Under the pieces are notes generated by a model. It was not told the origin of the DNA. It ran no database searches and saw only the letters and a list, made by a program, of their open reading frames with translations. Both the position numbers and the translations under genes were made by a program. Below are positions 17,631-24,875 of a DNA stretch of 64,000 nucleotides, in pieces. Position 1 is the stretch's first letter. Every line of letters begins with the position of its first letter. Source of the DNA: Deltaproteobacteria bacterium (lineage in GTDB: Bacteria; Myxococcota_A; UBA9042; PHBI01; JACKFB01); the NCBI GenBank assembly GCA_020632695.1, contig JACKFB010000008.1, forward strand, positions 200,281-264,280. The letters run 5' to 3'.

Positions 17631-19681
17631 AGCGTTTGCATGTCCTGGCGCTGACCGTGTCCATGCTGGCGCTGGCCGCACCCCGCCCGGGCGCCGCCGC
17701 CGAGCCGAAGGTCACCGCGCTCGACGTGGGGCCGGCCGACGCGCCGATGGTCATGGCGCTCACCGGCATCGACCGGGCGGAGGATCAGCTCTTCGAGTTC
17801 CTGGACAAGGTCGAGCGCCTCGGCCTCGAGGACCCGGGTCTGCGGCGGCTGCGCGCGAAGGGCCTGGCGAAGCTGGGCAAGAAGAAGGGCACCCTGGCCA
17901 GCGCGGTGGGGCTGGCGCCGGGCGGGAACGTGGTGCTCTACGGCATGCCGGCGGAGGGTCGGCTGCGCGTGGTCCTGGTGGCGGACGTGGTGGACAAGGA
18001 CGCGCTCCTGCACGCGCTGGCCGTGATGCAGGAGGCGGACCAGTGGGTGCCCCACGGTGAGAAGCCGAAGCGCGCGACGATCACGCGGCGGCAGCTCGGC
18101 GGCGGCGGGTTCGAGGCGACCATCGCGCTGCCCGAGTCGTCGGGGGTGGTGGTGCGCGTGCACGACGGCGTGGCGGCGGTGTCGGACAGCCCGGCGGCGC
18201 TGGACACGCTGCGACTCGCCGGGGGGCAGCGCTCGGCCGTGGGCGACCGCCTGGTGCCGGGCAAGGTGGGCTTCGCCGTGCACGTCACGCCGCCGCCGCC
18301 GGGGATGACCAGCAGCGACTTCAACATGCTGGGCGCCGTGTTCGAGCGCCTCGACGGGGTCTGGCTGGAGACGGGCACCGGGCTCGAGGTCGACGCCGAC
18401 CTGCACTTCGTCAGCGACGTGGAGCCGTGGCTGGCGATGGCGCACCCGTCGGCGAAGGGCGAGGCGGCCCGCCAGGTGATGCGCGGGATGGTGGGGCCTG
18501 ACACGGGCATGTGGGGACGCTGGAGCGTCGACGCCCAGGCCGCGTGGTCGCTGGCCCAGACGATGCTGGGCGACGCGCTGGTGGACATCCGCAAGGAGGT
18601 GAAGCGCGAGACCGGCCTCGACCTCGAGCGCGACATCGTGAACACGGTGACCGGCGACCTCTTCTTCTCGTGCGAGGACGGCCTGCTCTCCTGCGTGCTG
18701 GTGGTGGGCGTGCAGAGCAGCGCCAGGGGCGTGTCGACGGTGAAGCGCGCGCTGGCGGCCATGGTGCGTGACGACAAGCGCACGCGCATCGGCCACGAGC
18801 GCTTCTCGCTGCCCGGCGGGCGGACGCTCTTCCGCACCCAGGTGGACGAGCTGCGGTGGAAGGATGACGAGAACGACCCGGACGAGTGGAAGCCCCAGGC
18901 CCAGTTCTGGTGGGGCGCGCGCGATCACGCCCTGGTGGTGGGGCTGTCGCGCTTCGGGGTGAGCGACGCGCTGACCCGCGCGCTGAGCGGCCCGGTGGGG
19001 CTGCCGGACTTCCTGCAGGGCCACGCCTTCGACGCCAACACCAGCGCCGCCTTCCACCAGCAGAGCCGCGAGCCGATGCGCATCATGCGCCTGGTGGCGG
19101 CCGTGGTGCGGGCCTTCACGCCGGCGGAGTCGCCCCTGGGCATCGGTGCTCGCGCCTTCGAGCTCTACGCGGCGGCCGAGGACTACATGGGCGAGCAGGC
19201 CTCGATCCTGACCACCGAAGGCCTCGCCTGGCACGTCCACGGCGAGATGCGCGCGCTGCCCATGGCGGCCGGGGACCCTGGCTTCGACGCCACCCTGGCT
19301 GGGCTCTGGGACGCCGCCCTCGCGCTCCGCTACCAGGGCCGCACCCGCGCCTCCAACGAGGCGATGATGGATCTGGCCACCCGCGCCCCCGACAGCCCCT
19401 GGGGCCAGAAGGCCCGCCGCTACGCCCTGGCCTCGGACGACCTCTCGGTCCTGACCAGCATGCTCTACTTCTTCGGCGCCGTGGGTGCGCGCGGCTTCGC
19501 CCACGGCTTCGACGACGAGGTCCGCATGCCCGAGGCAGCCCCGCAGTCCTACGACTCCTGCGCGACCCTGGAGTCCATGACCTGCTCAGGCCCCGGCTAC
19601 AACGAAGGTAGCTGCAACATCGCCCAGTCCGGCGACATCGACACCTGCGCCCAGGAGCTGGAGGCCCTCCTCAACCCCTGA
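17627..19681 (+). CDS. Exported protein of unknown function, 684 aa
   Basis: Starts at a GTG overlapping the cupin-like gene by four bases. The first 25 residues (RLHVLALTVSMLALAAPRPG, then AAA) are a Sec signal peptide without a lipobox Cys, so the protein is periplasmic or secreted. The remainder is a long mixed alpha/beta sequence with phrases such as DVGPADAPMVMALTG, LLVPGKVGF-like strands and GDLFFSCEDG, reminiscent of the DUF3352 group of exported proteins; this is a weak resemblance. Six or so cysteines cluster at the extreme C-terminus (SCATLESMTCSGPGYNEG) and may be disulfide-bonded. No enzymatic motif is recognised. Confidence 0.7.
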   Translation: MKRLHVLALTVSMLALAAPRPGAAAEPKVTALDVGPADAPMVMALTGIDRAEDQLFEFLDKVERLGLEDPGLRRLRAKGLAKLGKKKGTLASAVGLAPGGNVVLYGMPAEGRLRVVLVADVVDKDALLHALAVMQEADQWVPHGEKPKRATITRRQLGGGGFEATIALPESSGVVVRVHDGVAAVSDSPAALDTLRLAGGQRSAVGDRLVPGKVGFAVHVTPPPPGMTSSDFNMLGAVFERLDGVWLETGTGLEVDADLHFVSDVEPWLAMAHPSAKGEAARQVMRGMVGPDTGMWGRWSVDAQAAWSLAQTMLGDALVDIRKEVKRETGLDLERDIVNTVTGDLFFSCEDGLLSCVLVVGVQSSARGVSTVKRALAAMVRDDKRTRIGHERFSLPGGRTLFRTQVDELRWKDDENDPDEWKPQAQFWWGARDHALVVGLSRFGVSDALTRALSGPVGLPDFLQGHAFDANTSAAFHQQSREPMRIMRLVAAVVRAFTPAESPLGIGARAFELYAAAEDYMGEQASILTTEGLAWHVHGEMRALPMAAGDPGFDATLAGLWDAALALRYQGRTRASNEAMMDLATRAPDSPWGQKARRYALASDDLSVLTSMLYFFGAVGARGFAHGFDDEVRMPEAAPQSYDSCATLESMTCSGPGYNEGSCNIAQSGDIDTCAQELEALLNP

Positions 19682-19731
19682 CCCTACTCCCGGCCCGGCG
19701 CCCTCTCCGCCCCCCCCATGTCGAAACCCGC

Positions 19732-19760
19732 TTGCCCACCACCGACACCCGTGCTACGAA
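19732..19760 (+). promoter_or_regulatory. Putative sigma70-type promoter of tRNA-Ala(GGC)
   Basis: TTGCCC (19732-19737) and TACGAA (19755-19760) are spaced by 17 bases and end 13 bases before the tRNA. The same arrangement, TTGCAA-17-TAGACA, precedes the second tRNA-Ala at 45576, which makes the assignment more credible. Confidence 0.5.
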
Positions 19761-19773
19761 CCCGACCGCCTTC

Positions 19774-19846
19774 GGGGTCATAGCTCAGTTGGTAGAGCGC
19801 TTGAATGGCATTCAAGAGGTCCGGGGTTCGACTCCCCGTGGCTCCA
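19774..19846 (+). tRNA. tRNA-Ala (anticodon GGC)
   Basis: The 73-nt gene folds into a full cloverleaf. The acceptor GGGGTCA pairs with TGGCTCC and includes the G3-U70 wobble that identifies alanine tRNAs. The D arm is GCTC/GAGC. The anticodon stem is CTTGA/TCAAG around the loop ATGGCAT (anticodon GGC). The T arm is CGGGG-TTCGACT-CCCCG. The discriminator is A, and CCA is not fully encoded (CCG follows). It is followed by a terminator and an integrase remnant, as expected for an island attachment site. Confidence 0.97.
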
Positions 19847-19852
19847 CCGAAG

Positions 19853-19886
19853 AAAGGGCCGCAACTCCAACGAGTTGCGGCCCTTT
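19853..19886 (+). terminator. Rho-independent terminator after tRNA-Ala(GGC)
   Basis: A perfect 14-bp stem (AAAGGGCCGCAACT with its complement at 19873-19886), 6-nt loop, and a T-containing tail. A very similar hairpin follows the second tRNA-Ala. Confidence 0.85.
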
Positions 19887-19997
19887 CGCTTTCCAGGTCC
19901 CGAACCGCCCGCCCGCCACGGTGCACTCATGGTGCAGTTGCTGTGCACGACACCTCGCCGCACGTGGTAGCATCCCACCACAGGTTCGGAGGTGCTC

Positions 19998-20105
19998 ATG
20001 GCCAGCATCGAAGCACGCTGCAGACAACCCGACGGCTCCTGGCGCACGCTGCGCGGCGACGAGCTGAAGGACCCGGTCCTCACCCGCGAGGCCACCTGGC
20101 GGGCG
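19998..20105 (+). pseudogene. Truncated tyrosine integrase (N-terminal 36 codons only)
   Basis: The reading frame starts MASIEARCRQPDGSWRTLRG and matches the N-terminus of the intact integrase at 45800 at most positions as far as ATWRAM. After about 20105 the similarity stops at once and the following ~45 codons bear no resemblance to a recombinase. The upstream ~90 bases (including GGTGCAGTTGCTG and CGACACCTC) are also shared with the intact locus. I read this as the surviving end of a deleted integrase of a related element that used tRNA-Ala(GGC). No catalytic residue remains. Confidence 0.85.
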
Positions 20106-20409
20106 ATGCTGCTACAGACGCTGGACCGCCTCGCCAACGACTGGGTCGTGCCGGCTCAAAGTGCCCTCAGGGCTGATGCCGGACCTATGAGCAGCGCGAC
20201 GCGCCGGGGCTCTATCCGGCTTGGCGCGACGCCAGGTCTCGCGCGCGTGTTGCGAGGCCCGGTCAGGAATCCTGACGGGGCCCCTGTGGCGGCGGAGCAC
20301 GGATGGATCCCCGCACTGGGAGCGGCCAGATCAACGCTTCTGGCGCGGAGGCCGTCGTCGAATGGTACGTGGGCGTGAAGCTGGTAACGGGGCGCCGCCA
20401 CGCGAGCGG
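20106..20409. other. No gene seen; junction region after the integrase remnant
   Basis: About 300 bases without a convincing reading frame. It begins exactly where similarity to the second integrase ends, so it probably contains a deletion junction. No clear repeat or second tRNA fragment was found. Confidence 0.4.
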
Positions 20410-21670
20410 GGGGCTGGGGTGAACTCACGGGTTCTCTTCGCTCGCGTCTGAAGCTCGAACTTGTCGCGCAGCTCAGTACACGTGCTTCCGAGAGCAGCCG
20501 AGGAGCTTGGCGGCGCGTGGGGTGAGCGCCGGCGGCGGCGAGAGCGGCCTCGAGTTGGGCTCGGGTGATGGGGCCTTTGCGTTCAGCGAGGGGCTGGGAG
20601 GGGCGTCGCGGATGGTGGGGGGAGGTGTTCGAGGTCGAGTGGGCCTCCCCGGGGTGTTCGGCTGACCAGCGGCGGACCAGGGTTCGGAGGCCGCGGACGT
20701 TCTCGGCCAGTCCCAGGTGAGGAGGAGTTCGAGGGCGTCGGAGGTGGGCGGAGGGGCCTCCGGGGCGGCGGTGCTGCAGCAGGCCGGGGATGTCGGCGCG
20801 GCGCTGGCTCAGCGGGGGATGAAGAGCGGCCATTCCCGAATCCTGGCCAGGAGGTCTGGACGGAAGCGACCGTCGCGGGCGGCGGCGGCGAGGTCGACGT
20901 GGCTGGCTGCGATGACGCGGACGTCGACCTTCTGGGGCTTGCGGCCGCCGACCGGAGTGACCATGCCGTCCTCGAGGACTCCGCAGCAGCTTGGCTTTGA
21001 GCGGCTGCGCCAGCTCGCCTATCTCGTCGAGGAAGAGGGTGCCGCGGTCCGCCTGACGAAGACGCCGTCCGCGCGGTCGGTCGCTCCGGTGAAGGCGCCG
21101 CGCTCGTGCCCGAAGAGCGTGCTCTCGGCCAGGCCGTCCGGGATGGTCGCGCAGTTGAGCGGCACCAGGGCTCCGTGCCTGCTGCTGGCTCGGTGGATCG
21201 CGCTGGCGGCGACCTCCTTGCCGCTGCCGGTGTGGCCTTGGATGAGCGCGGTGAGGTCGGAATGCGCGAGGCGTTGGATGTCGAAGCGGAGCGCCTTGGT
21301 GCCGCTCGAGATGCCGATGAGCTCGCGGATGCTGGCGCCGGGGTCCGGCGGGGGCGGCGGCTCGACCACAAGCAAGGTGTCACCGATGCGGATCACGTGG
21401 CCGGGAGCGAGGGGGCCTCGTCGAGGCGGAGGCGGCTGACCCAGGTGCCGTTGGCGCTCTGCTCGTCTGGATCCGGCCGCCCTGGATTCTGGCGTGCGTG
21501 TGGCTCATCCGGCGGTCCGCGACCGCCAGGGTGCACTCGGGCGCGCGGCCGATGGTGATGGGCGTGGGGCCGAGGGGCACCTCACGTCCGACCACCGAGG
21601 CGTCGGGCGAGTGCACGACCACCAGCACGGGCGCCGCCTTGCGCGCGCGCTTGCTCTTCGGAGCGGCCAC
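20410..21670 (-). pseudogene. FHA-domain sigma54 activator, frameshifted
   Basis: The reading begins at a GTG (21670). The N-terminal FHA domain (ITIGRAPECTLAVADRRMSH, then HARIQGG and, in the next frame, DEQSANGTWVSRLRLDEAP) would bind phospho-Thr. The AAA+ domain has a Walker A (GHTGSGKEVAA), ALVPLNCATIPDGLAEST and the sigma54-contacting GAFTGA loop (GHERGAFTGATDRADG). The C-terminal Fis-type helix-turn-helix is visible as LTPRAAKLLGCSRKHVY. These parts lie in different frames: single-base losses are needed near 21430, 21406 and at several points below 21050. The gene is either decayed or the sequence has indel errors. It is divergent from the Ser/Thr kinase, a usual pairing for FHA activators, and may have controlled the -24/-12 promoter at 23553. 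Confidence 0.75.
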
Positions 21671-21781
21671 CTCGGTCGAGCTGATCGGACATGGCTCGGA
21701 GGCTCGGCGGCGGGCCGGAGCCTGTCAAGGCGAGGCGGACCGCCCGCGTTGCCTCGGCGCGCGGTCGCCAACGTCGCCCCC

Positions 21782-23383
21782 ATGACCCAGCACACCGATC
21801 CCCGAACGGGGCGTGTCGTCGCCGGACGCTACGAGCTGCGACGCGTCCTGAGCGCGGCGGCTCGGCTGGTGTTCGTCGCGGGCAGCGTGACCTCGAGCGC
21901 GAGGTCGCGGGTGAAGCTGCTGCACCCGGCGCTGACCCTCGACGACACCGCGGTGCGTCGCTTCGTCCGCGAGACCAGGATAGCGAGCGGGCTGAACCAC
22001 CCGCACGTGGTTCATCCTCGACGCCGGCCAGGACGAGGCCGACGTCTATCTGGTCATGCCGCTGCTGCAGGGTCGTACGCTGGAAGACCTCTTGGAGACA
22101 GGGCCCTGCCGCCTGCGCGCGTGGCGTCGCTGATGGCGCAGGTCGCCAGCGCGCTCGCCCACGCGCACGACGCGGGCATCGTGCACCGCGACCTGAAGCC
22201 GTCGAACATCTTCGTAGAAGCGACCGGTCGCAGCTCCGAGGTCGCCCGCATCCTGGACTTCGGCGTGGCGCGCCTGTCGGGCGAAGGCGGCGCGACGACG
22301 GTGACGGCCGCGGGATGGTGTCGGCTCGCCTTGCGTACATGAGCCGGAGCAGGCTGCCGGCGAAGAGGTCGGGCCGGCGACGGACCTCTACGGGCCTGGC
22401 TGCACGATGTACCGGCGCTGAGCGGATGCCCGCCCTTCAAGGCCGACTCCGCGTTGGCGGTGATGCGGATGCATCTGGACGCCGAGCCTCCTGCGCTCGA
22501 AGTTGGTGCTGACCGACCAGCCGGGCGATGGTCTCGCTGGTCGCCGAGCTGCTGGAGAAGCAGCCTGAGCGTCGCCCGCCCTCGGCGCGCCGTGCAAGCG
22601 AGGCTGGCTGAGCTCGGGCGGCTTCTGGCGAGGCCGGCGCCGAGTCCGAAGCCGCCGGCGTGTGGGCCGAGCCGACGGAGACCGGGGTGCGGGTCGCGGG
22701 CGTCGCGGCGGAGGCGCCGGCTCGCGGCAGTCGGCGCGCGTTCCTGGCTGTCGGCGCCGGCGCAGCCGTGGCTGCTGGCGGGCTGGCTCTTCTGGCGAGA
22801 GCGGACCGGGCAGTCGTCCATCGTGCAGGCGGCGACAGCGGCACCGGCGACAGCAGCAGCACCAGCGGTACCAGCGGCACCAGCGGCGGAAGCTGGCCTG
22901 CGGAAGCTGCCAAGTCTGAAGGCACTGAGCGGATCCCCGGGGATGTGGTCGTCGATGAACCCACCGCCTGGGCGCCCCGCCGTTCGGAAAGTTGTGGGAG
23001 TTGAAGCCCAACAGCAAAACGCCAACCTCGGGTGGGACGGTGTTCACAGACGACTTCAGCCTGTTGGATCCGCCCAAGGAGGATTTCGCTGCCGGAACGA
23101 ACGCCACGAGGGTCAGTCTCCGGCGCTCCTCGGCATCAGCGGCTTCCACCGAGAACCCGAACTCCGGTTGGATTTCTCGGTGGGACGCTCTACCGGATCT
23201 ACGTGCGGCTGTACGAGCGTTGAGCCCAAGTCCTTCGAGACAGCGCTGAACGGCTGGCTCGAAGCTCAAACGGCTTCGGAATGGCTGGACACGGACGCGG
23301 GCGACTCGTTGCCGTGCAAGATCTGGCGTTCGCGGATGTCACGGTGGTGTCGCGGGTCTTCACGAACCGCGAGCGCATCTCTT
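21782..23383 (+). pseudogene. Ser/Thr protein kinase with C-terminal extracytoplasmic part, frameshifted
   Basis: A Hanks-type kinase read in several frames. Seen are GRYELRRVL (start of the kinase domain), VKLLHPALTLDD (the VAIK-type Lys), FILDAGQDEADVYLVMPLL, the catalytic loop IVHRDLKPSNIF with Asp and Asn intact, the DFG motif in RILDFGVARL, and a SPEQAAGEEVGPATDLYGLG segment once a missing C is restored. A hydrophobic segment (AVGAGAAVAAGGLALLA) near 22750 and an extracytoplasmic tail ending VTVVSRVFTNRERIS follow. At least four frame changes are needed, most explained by one lost base. It would phosphorylate targets such as the adjacent FHA activator. Confidence 0.75.
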
Positions 23384-23474
23384 GAGCGCGCTGCTCCTGG
23401 TCGACCCTACGCGTCACCTTCGTCACGCGACGGCGCATCGGCACGACGCAACTAGCTGCGGGCCAACGAAACGC

Positions 23475-23508
23475 TGTCACCTGGTGACACCCGCCGTTGT
23501 CACGTGAC
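23475..23508 (+). promoter_or_regulatory. Two palindromic upstream activating sites
   Basis: TGTCACC-T-GGTGACA (23475-23489) is a perfect 15-bp palindrome. GTCACGTGAC (23499-23508) is a second one sharing the TGTCAC half-site, ten bases on. They lie about 50-80 bases before the -24 element, a natural position for binding of a sigma54 activator. The activator encoded at 20410-21670 is the obvious candidate. Confidence 0.7.
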
Positions 23509-23552
23509 GCTCTAGCGCGGCACCGTCGCCCCACATTCCAGCAAGTTGCGAC

Positions 23553-23568
23553 TGGCACCCGCCTTGCT
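23553..23568 (+). promoter_or_regulatory. Sigma54 (-24/-12) promoter
   Basis: TGGCAC-N5-TTGCT matches the sigma54 consensus at every conserved base, with the GG and GC dinucleotides correctly spaced. A transcript would start near 23579, leaving a 30-base leader with a strong ribosome binding site before the EcsC-like gene at 23609. Confidence 0.8.
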
Positions 23569-23608
23569 CTCCTTCCCGGGCACCAACCCGGACCCGAAGG
23601 AGGGCCCC

Positions 23609-24328
23609 ATGAGCGACCAGGACACCCGCCCCACCTCCCGCACCGCCCCGGCCGACGGCGAGCGCCTGCTCTCCGCGGTCGAGCGCATCATCGCCGACCG
23701 AGCGGACCTCATCGCCCGCGTGGCCGAGGCCTCGGTCGTCACCGAGCGCATCCCTCACGAGCCGGAGCGAGTCTGGCTGGCTGCCGTGGCGGCCCGGCTG
23801 GTGACGATGCACGCGCGGATGGCCGCCGTCAGCGGGGGGGCGACCGCGTTGCCTTCGCTGTTCCCCGGCGTCGGCACCGCCATCGCCGCGGCCGGCACCC
23901 TCGCCGACATGACGCTGGTGCTGAAGTTCGAGGTGGAGATGGCGCTGTGCCTCACCCAGCTCTACGGCTGGGACATCGAGGATCCGCACGAGCGGCAGCT
24001 CGCCTTCCTGCTGGCGTCCGTCGAGACGCTGACCGCCCATGACCGCGGCAGCGCCGTCAAGCACATGGTCGCGACCGAGGCCACCGCCATCTGGAACTAT
24101 GCCCCGCGGCAGGTCTCGAAGGCGCTCCTGACGGCGATGGGTCGACTCACGGTGCGCTCGGTGGCGCGCGGTGCTCTCCGCCTGCTGCCGATCGTCGGCG
24201 TCGCGGTGGGCGCCGGCGTCAACCAGACGCTGACCAGGCGCGTGGGCAAGCGCTGCGCGCGCGAGTTGGACCGGCGCCGCTTCGAGCTCACCGAGGCCGC
24301 CGCGCCCCGCGGGGACCGCAAGGCCTAG
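23609..24328 (+). CDS. EcsC-family-like protein
   Basis: A 239-residue intact gene with a strong ribosome binding site (GAAGGAGG, 6 bases before ATG). Its core (ATALPSLFPGVGTAIAAAG, ADMTLVLKFEVEMALCL and TQLYGWDIEDPHERQLAFLL) resembles the EcsC family, whose members are membrane-associated proteins of uncertain role often found beside signalling and defence genes. The phrase LRLLPIVGVAVGAGVNQTLT near residue 195 is a second Gly/Ala-rich hydrophobic stretch. It is the first gene after the sigma54 promoter. A membrane-acting effector is possible but not shown. The gene carries no frame damage, unlike the regulators to its left. Confidence 0.72.
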   Translation: MSDQDTRPTSRTAPADGERLLSAVERIIADRADLIARVAEASVVTERIPHEPERVWLAAVAARLVTMHARMAAVSGGATALPSLFPGVGTAIAAAGTLADMTLVLKFEVEMALCLTQLYGWDIEDPHERQLAFLLASVETLTAHDRGSAVKHMVATEATAIWNYAPRQVSKALLTAMGRLTVRSVARGALRLLPIVGVAVGAGVNQTLTRRVGKRCARELDRRRFELTEAAAPRGDRKA

Positions 24329-24339
24329 CTCGCCGCGAG

Positions 24340-24369
24340 GGCCGCCTGACTCACGCGGGTCAGGTGGCC
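24340..24369 (+). terminator. GC-rich hairpin after the EcsC-like gene
   Basis: An 11-bp stem (24340-24350 with 24359-24369; CCTGAC/GTCAGG core, one G-U pair) with an 8-nt loop, 12 bases after the stop. No T run follows, so it may be a weak terminator, attenuator or mRNA-stabilising hairpin within the operon. Confidence 0.45.
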
Positions 24370-24464
24370 CGGTCCCGCGTCCGCCCAGGGGTCGCCGCCA
24401 GGCCTCCCCTCGTCCACCGCCGCCCGCCCGGCGGGCACCGTCCACTCGATGAGGAGGAACCACT

Positions 24465-24875
24465 ATGAACATGACGACCAGACAAGAACCCAGGCCGACT
24501 GAGCCCGCAGGAGTCGGCCAGGCCGCACCGGGCGACGCGACCCGTTCCACGCCGAGCGGGAACGCGCCTCAGCTCCGACACACCCGGCTCTCGGGGCGAC
24601 TCGAGCGCCTCGGTCTCGCCTGGACCCACCACGCGCGCACGCAGGCCAAGCGGCGGTCCATCTCCGCCCGCCACATCGAGTGGGCGCTCGACTGCGGCGC
24701 GCTCTACTTCGCTGGATCGGGGGCGATTGGCTACTTCTACGGGCGACGTGCGAGTCGCGGCGAGTGCTGCCCCGACAGCGCCGTCGGCGTCGCAGTCATC
24801 GTCGCTGGCGACCAGGCCATCATCACGGTGATGCACGCTCCGCGTCCGCCGCAGCATTGGCGGAGGGCCCGATGA
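24465..24875 (+). CDS. DUF4258-like small protein coupled to viperin
   Basis: A 136-residue protein with GAGGAGG upstream of the ATG. After a ~45-residue polar N-terminus comes a compact domain: AKRRSISARHIEWALDCG, YFAGSGAIGYFYGRRA, VAVIVAGDQAIITVMHA. This resembles the DUF4258 pattern (R-x-I...I..AL..G, G...Y, closing strand with IITV), a group related to small toxin- or RNase-like folds; the match is by eye and moderate. The TGA overlaps the ATG of the viperin gene in an ATGA, so the two are translated together. A role as an accessory or antitoxin-like regulator of viperin is only a guess. Confidence 0.6.
   Translation: MNMTTRQEPRPTEPAGVGQAAPGDATRSTPSGNAPQLRHTRLSGRLERLGLAWTHHARTQAKRRSISARHIEWALDCGALYFAGSGAIGYFYGRRASRGECCPDSAVGVAVIVAGDQAIITVMHAPRPPQHWRRAR

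Noticed and set aside
17255..19504. Long minus-strand open frame opposite the exported 684-aa protein
   Set aside because: His/Arg/Gly-rich composition and no motif; the plus-strand gene has a signal peptide and coupled start.
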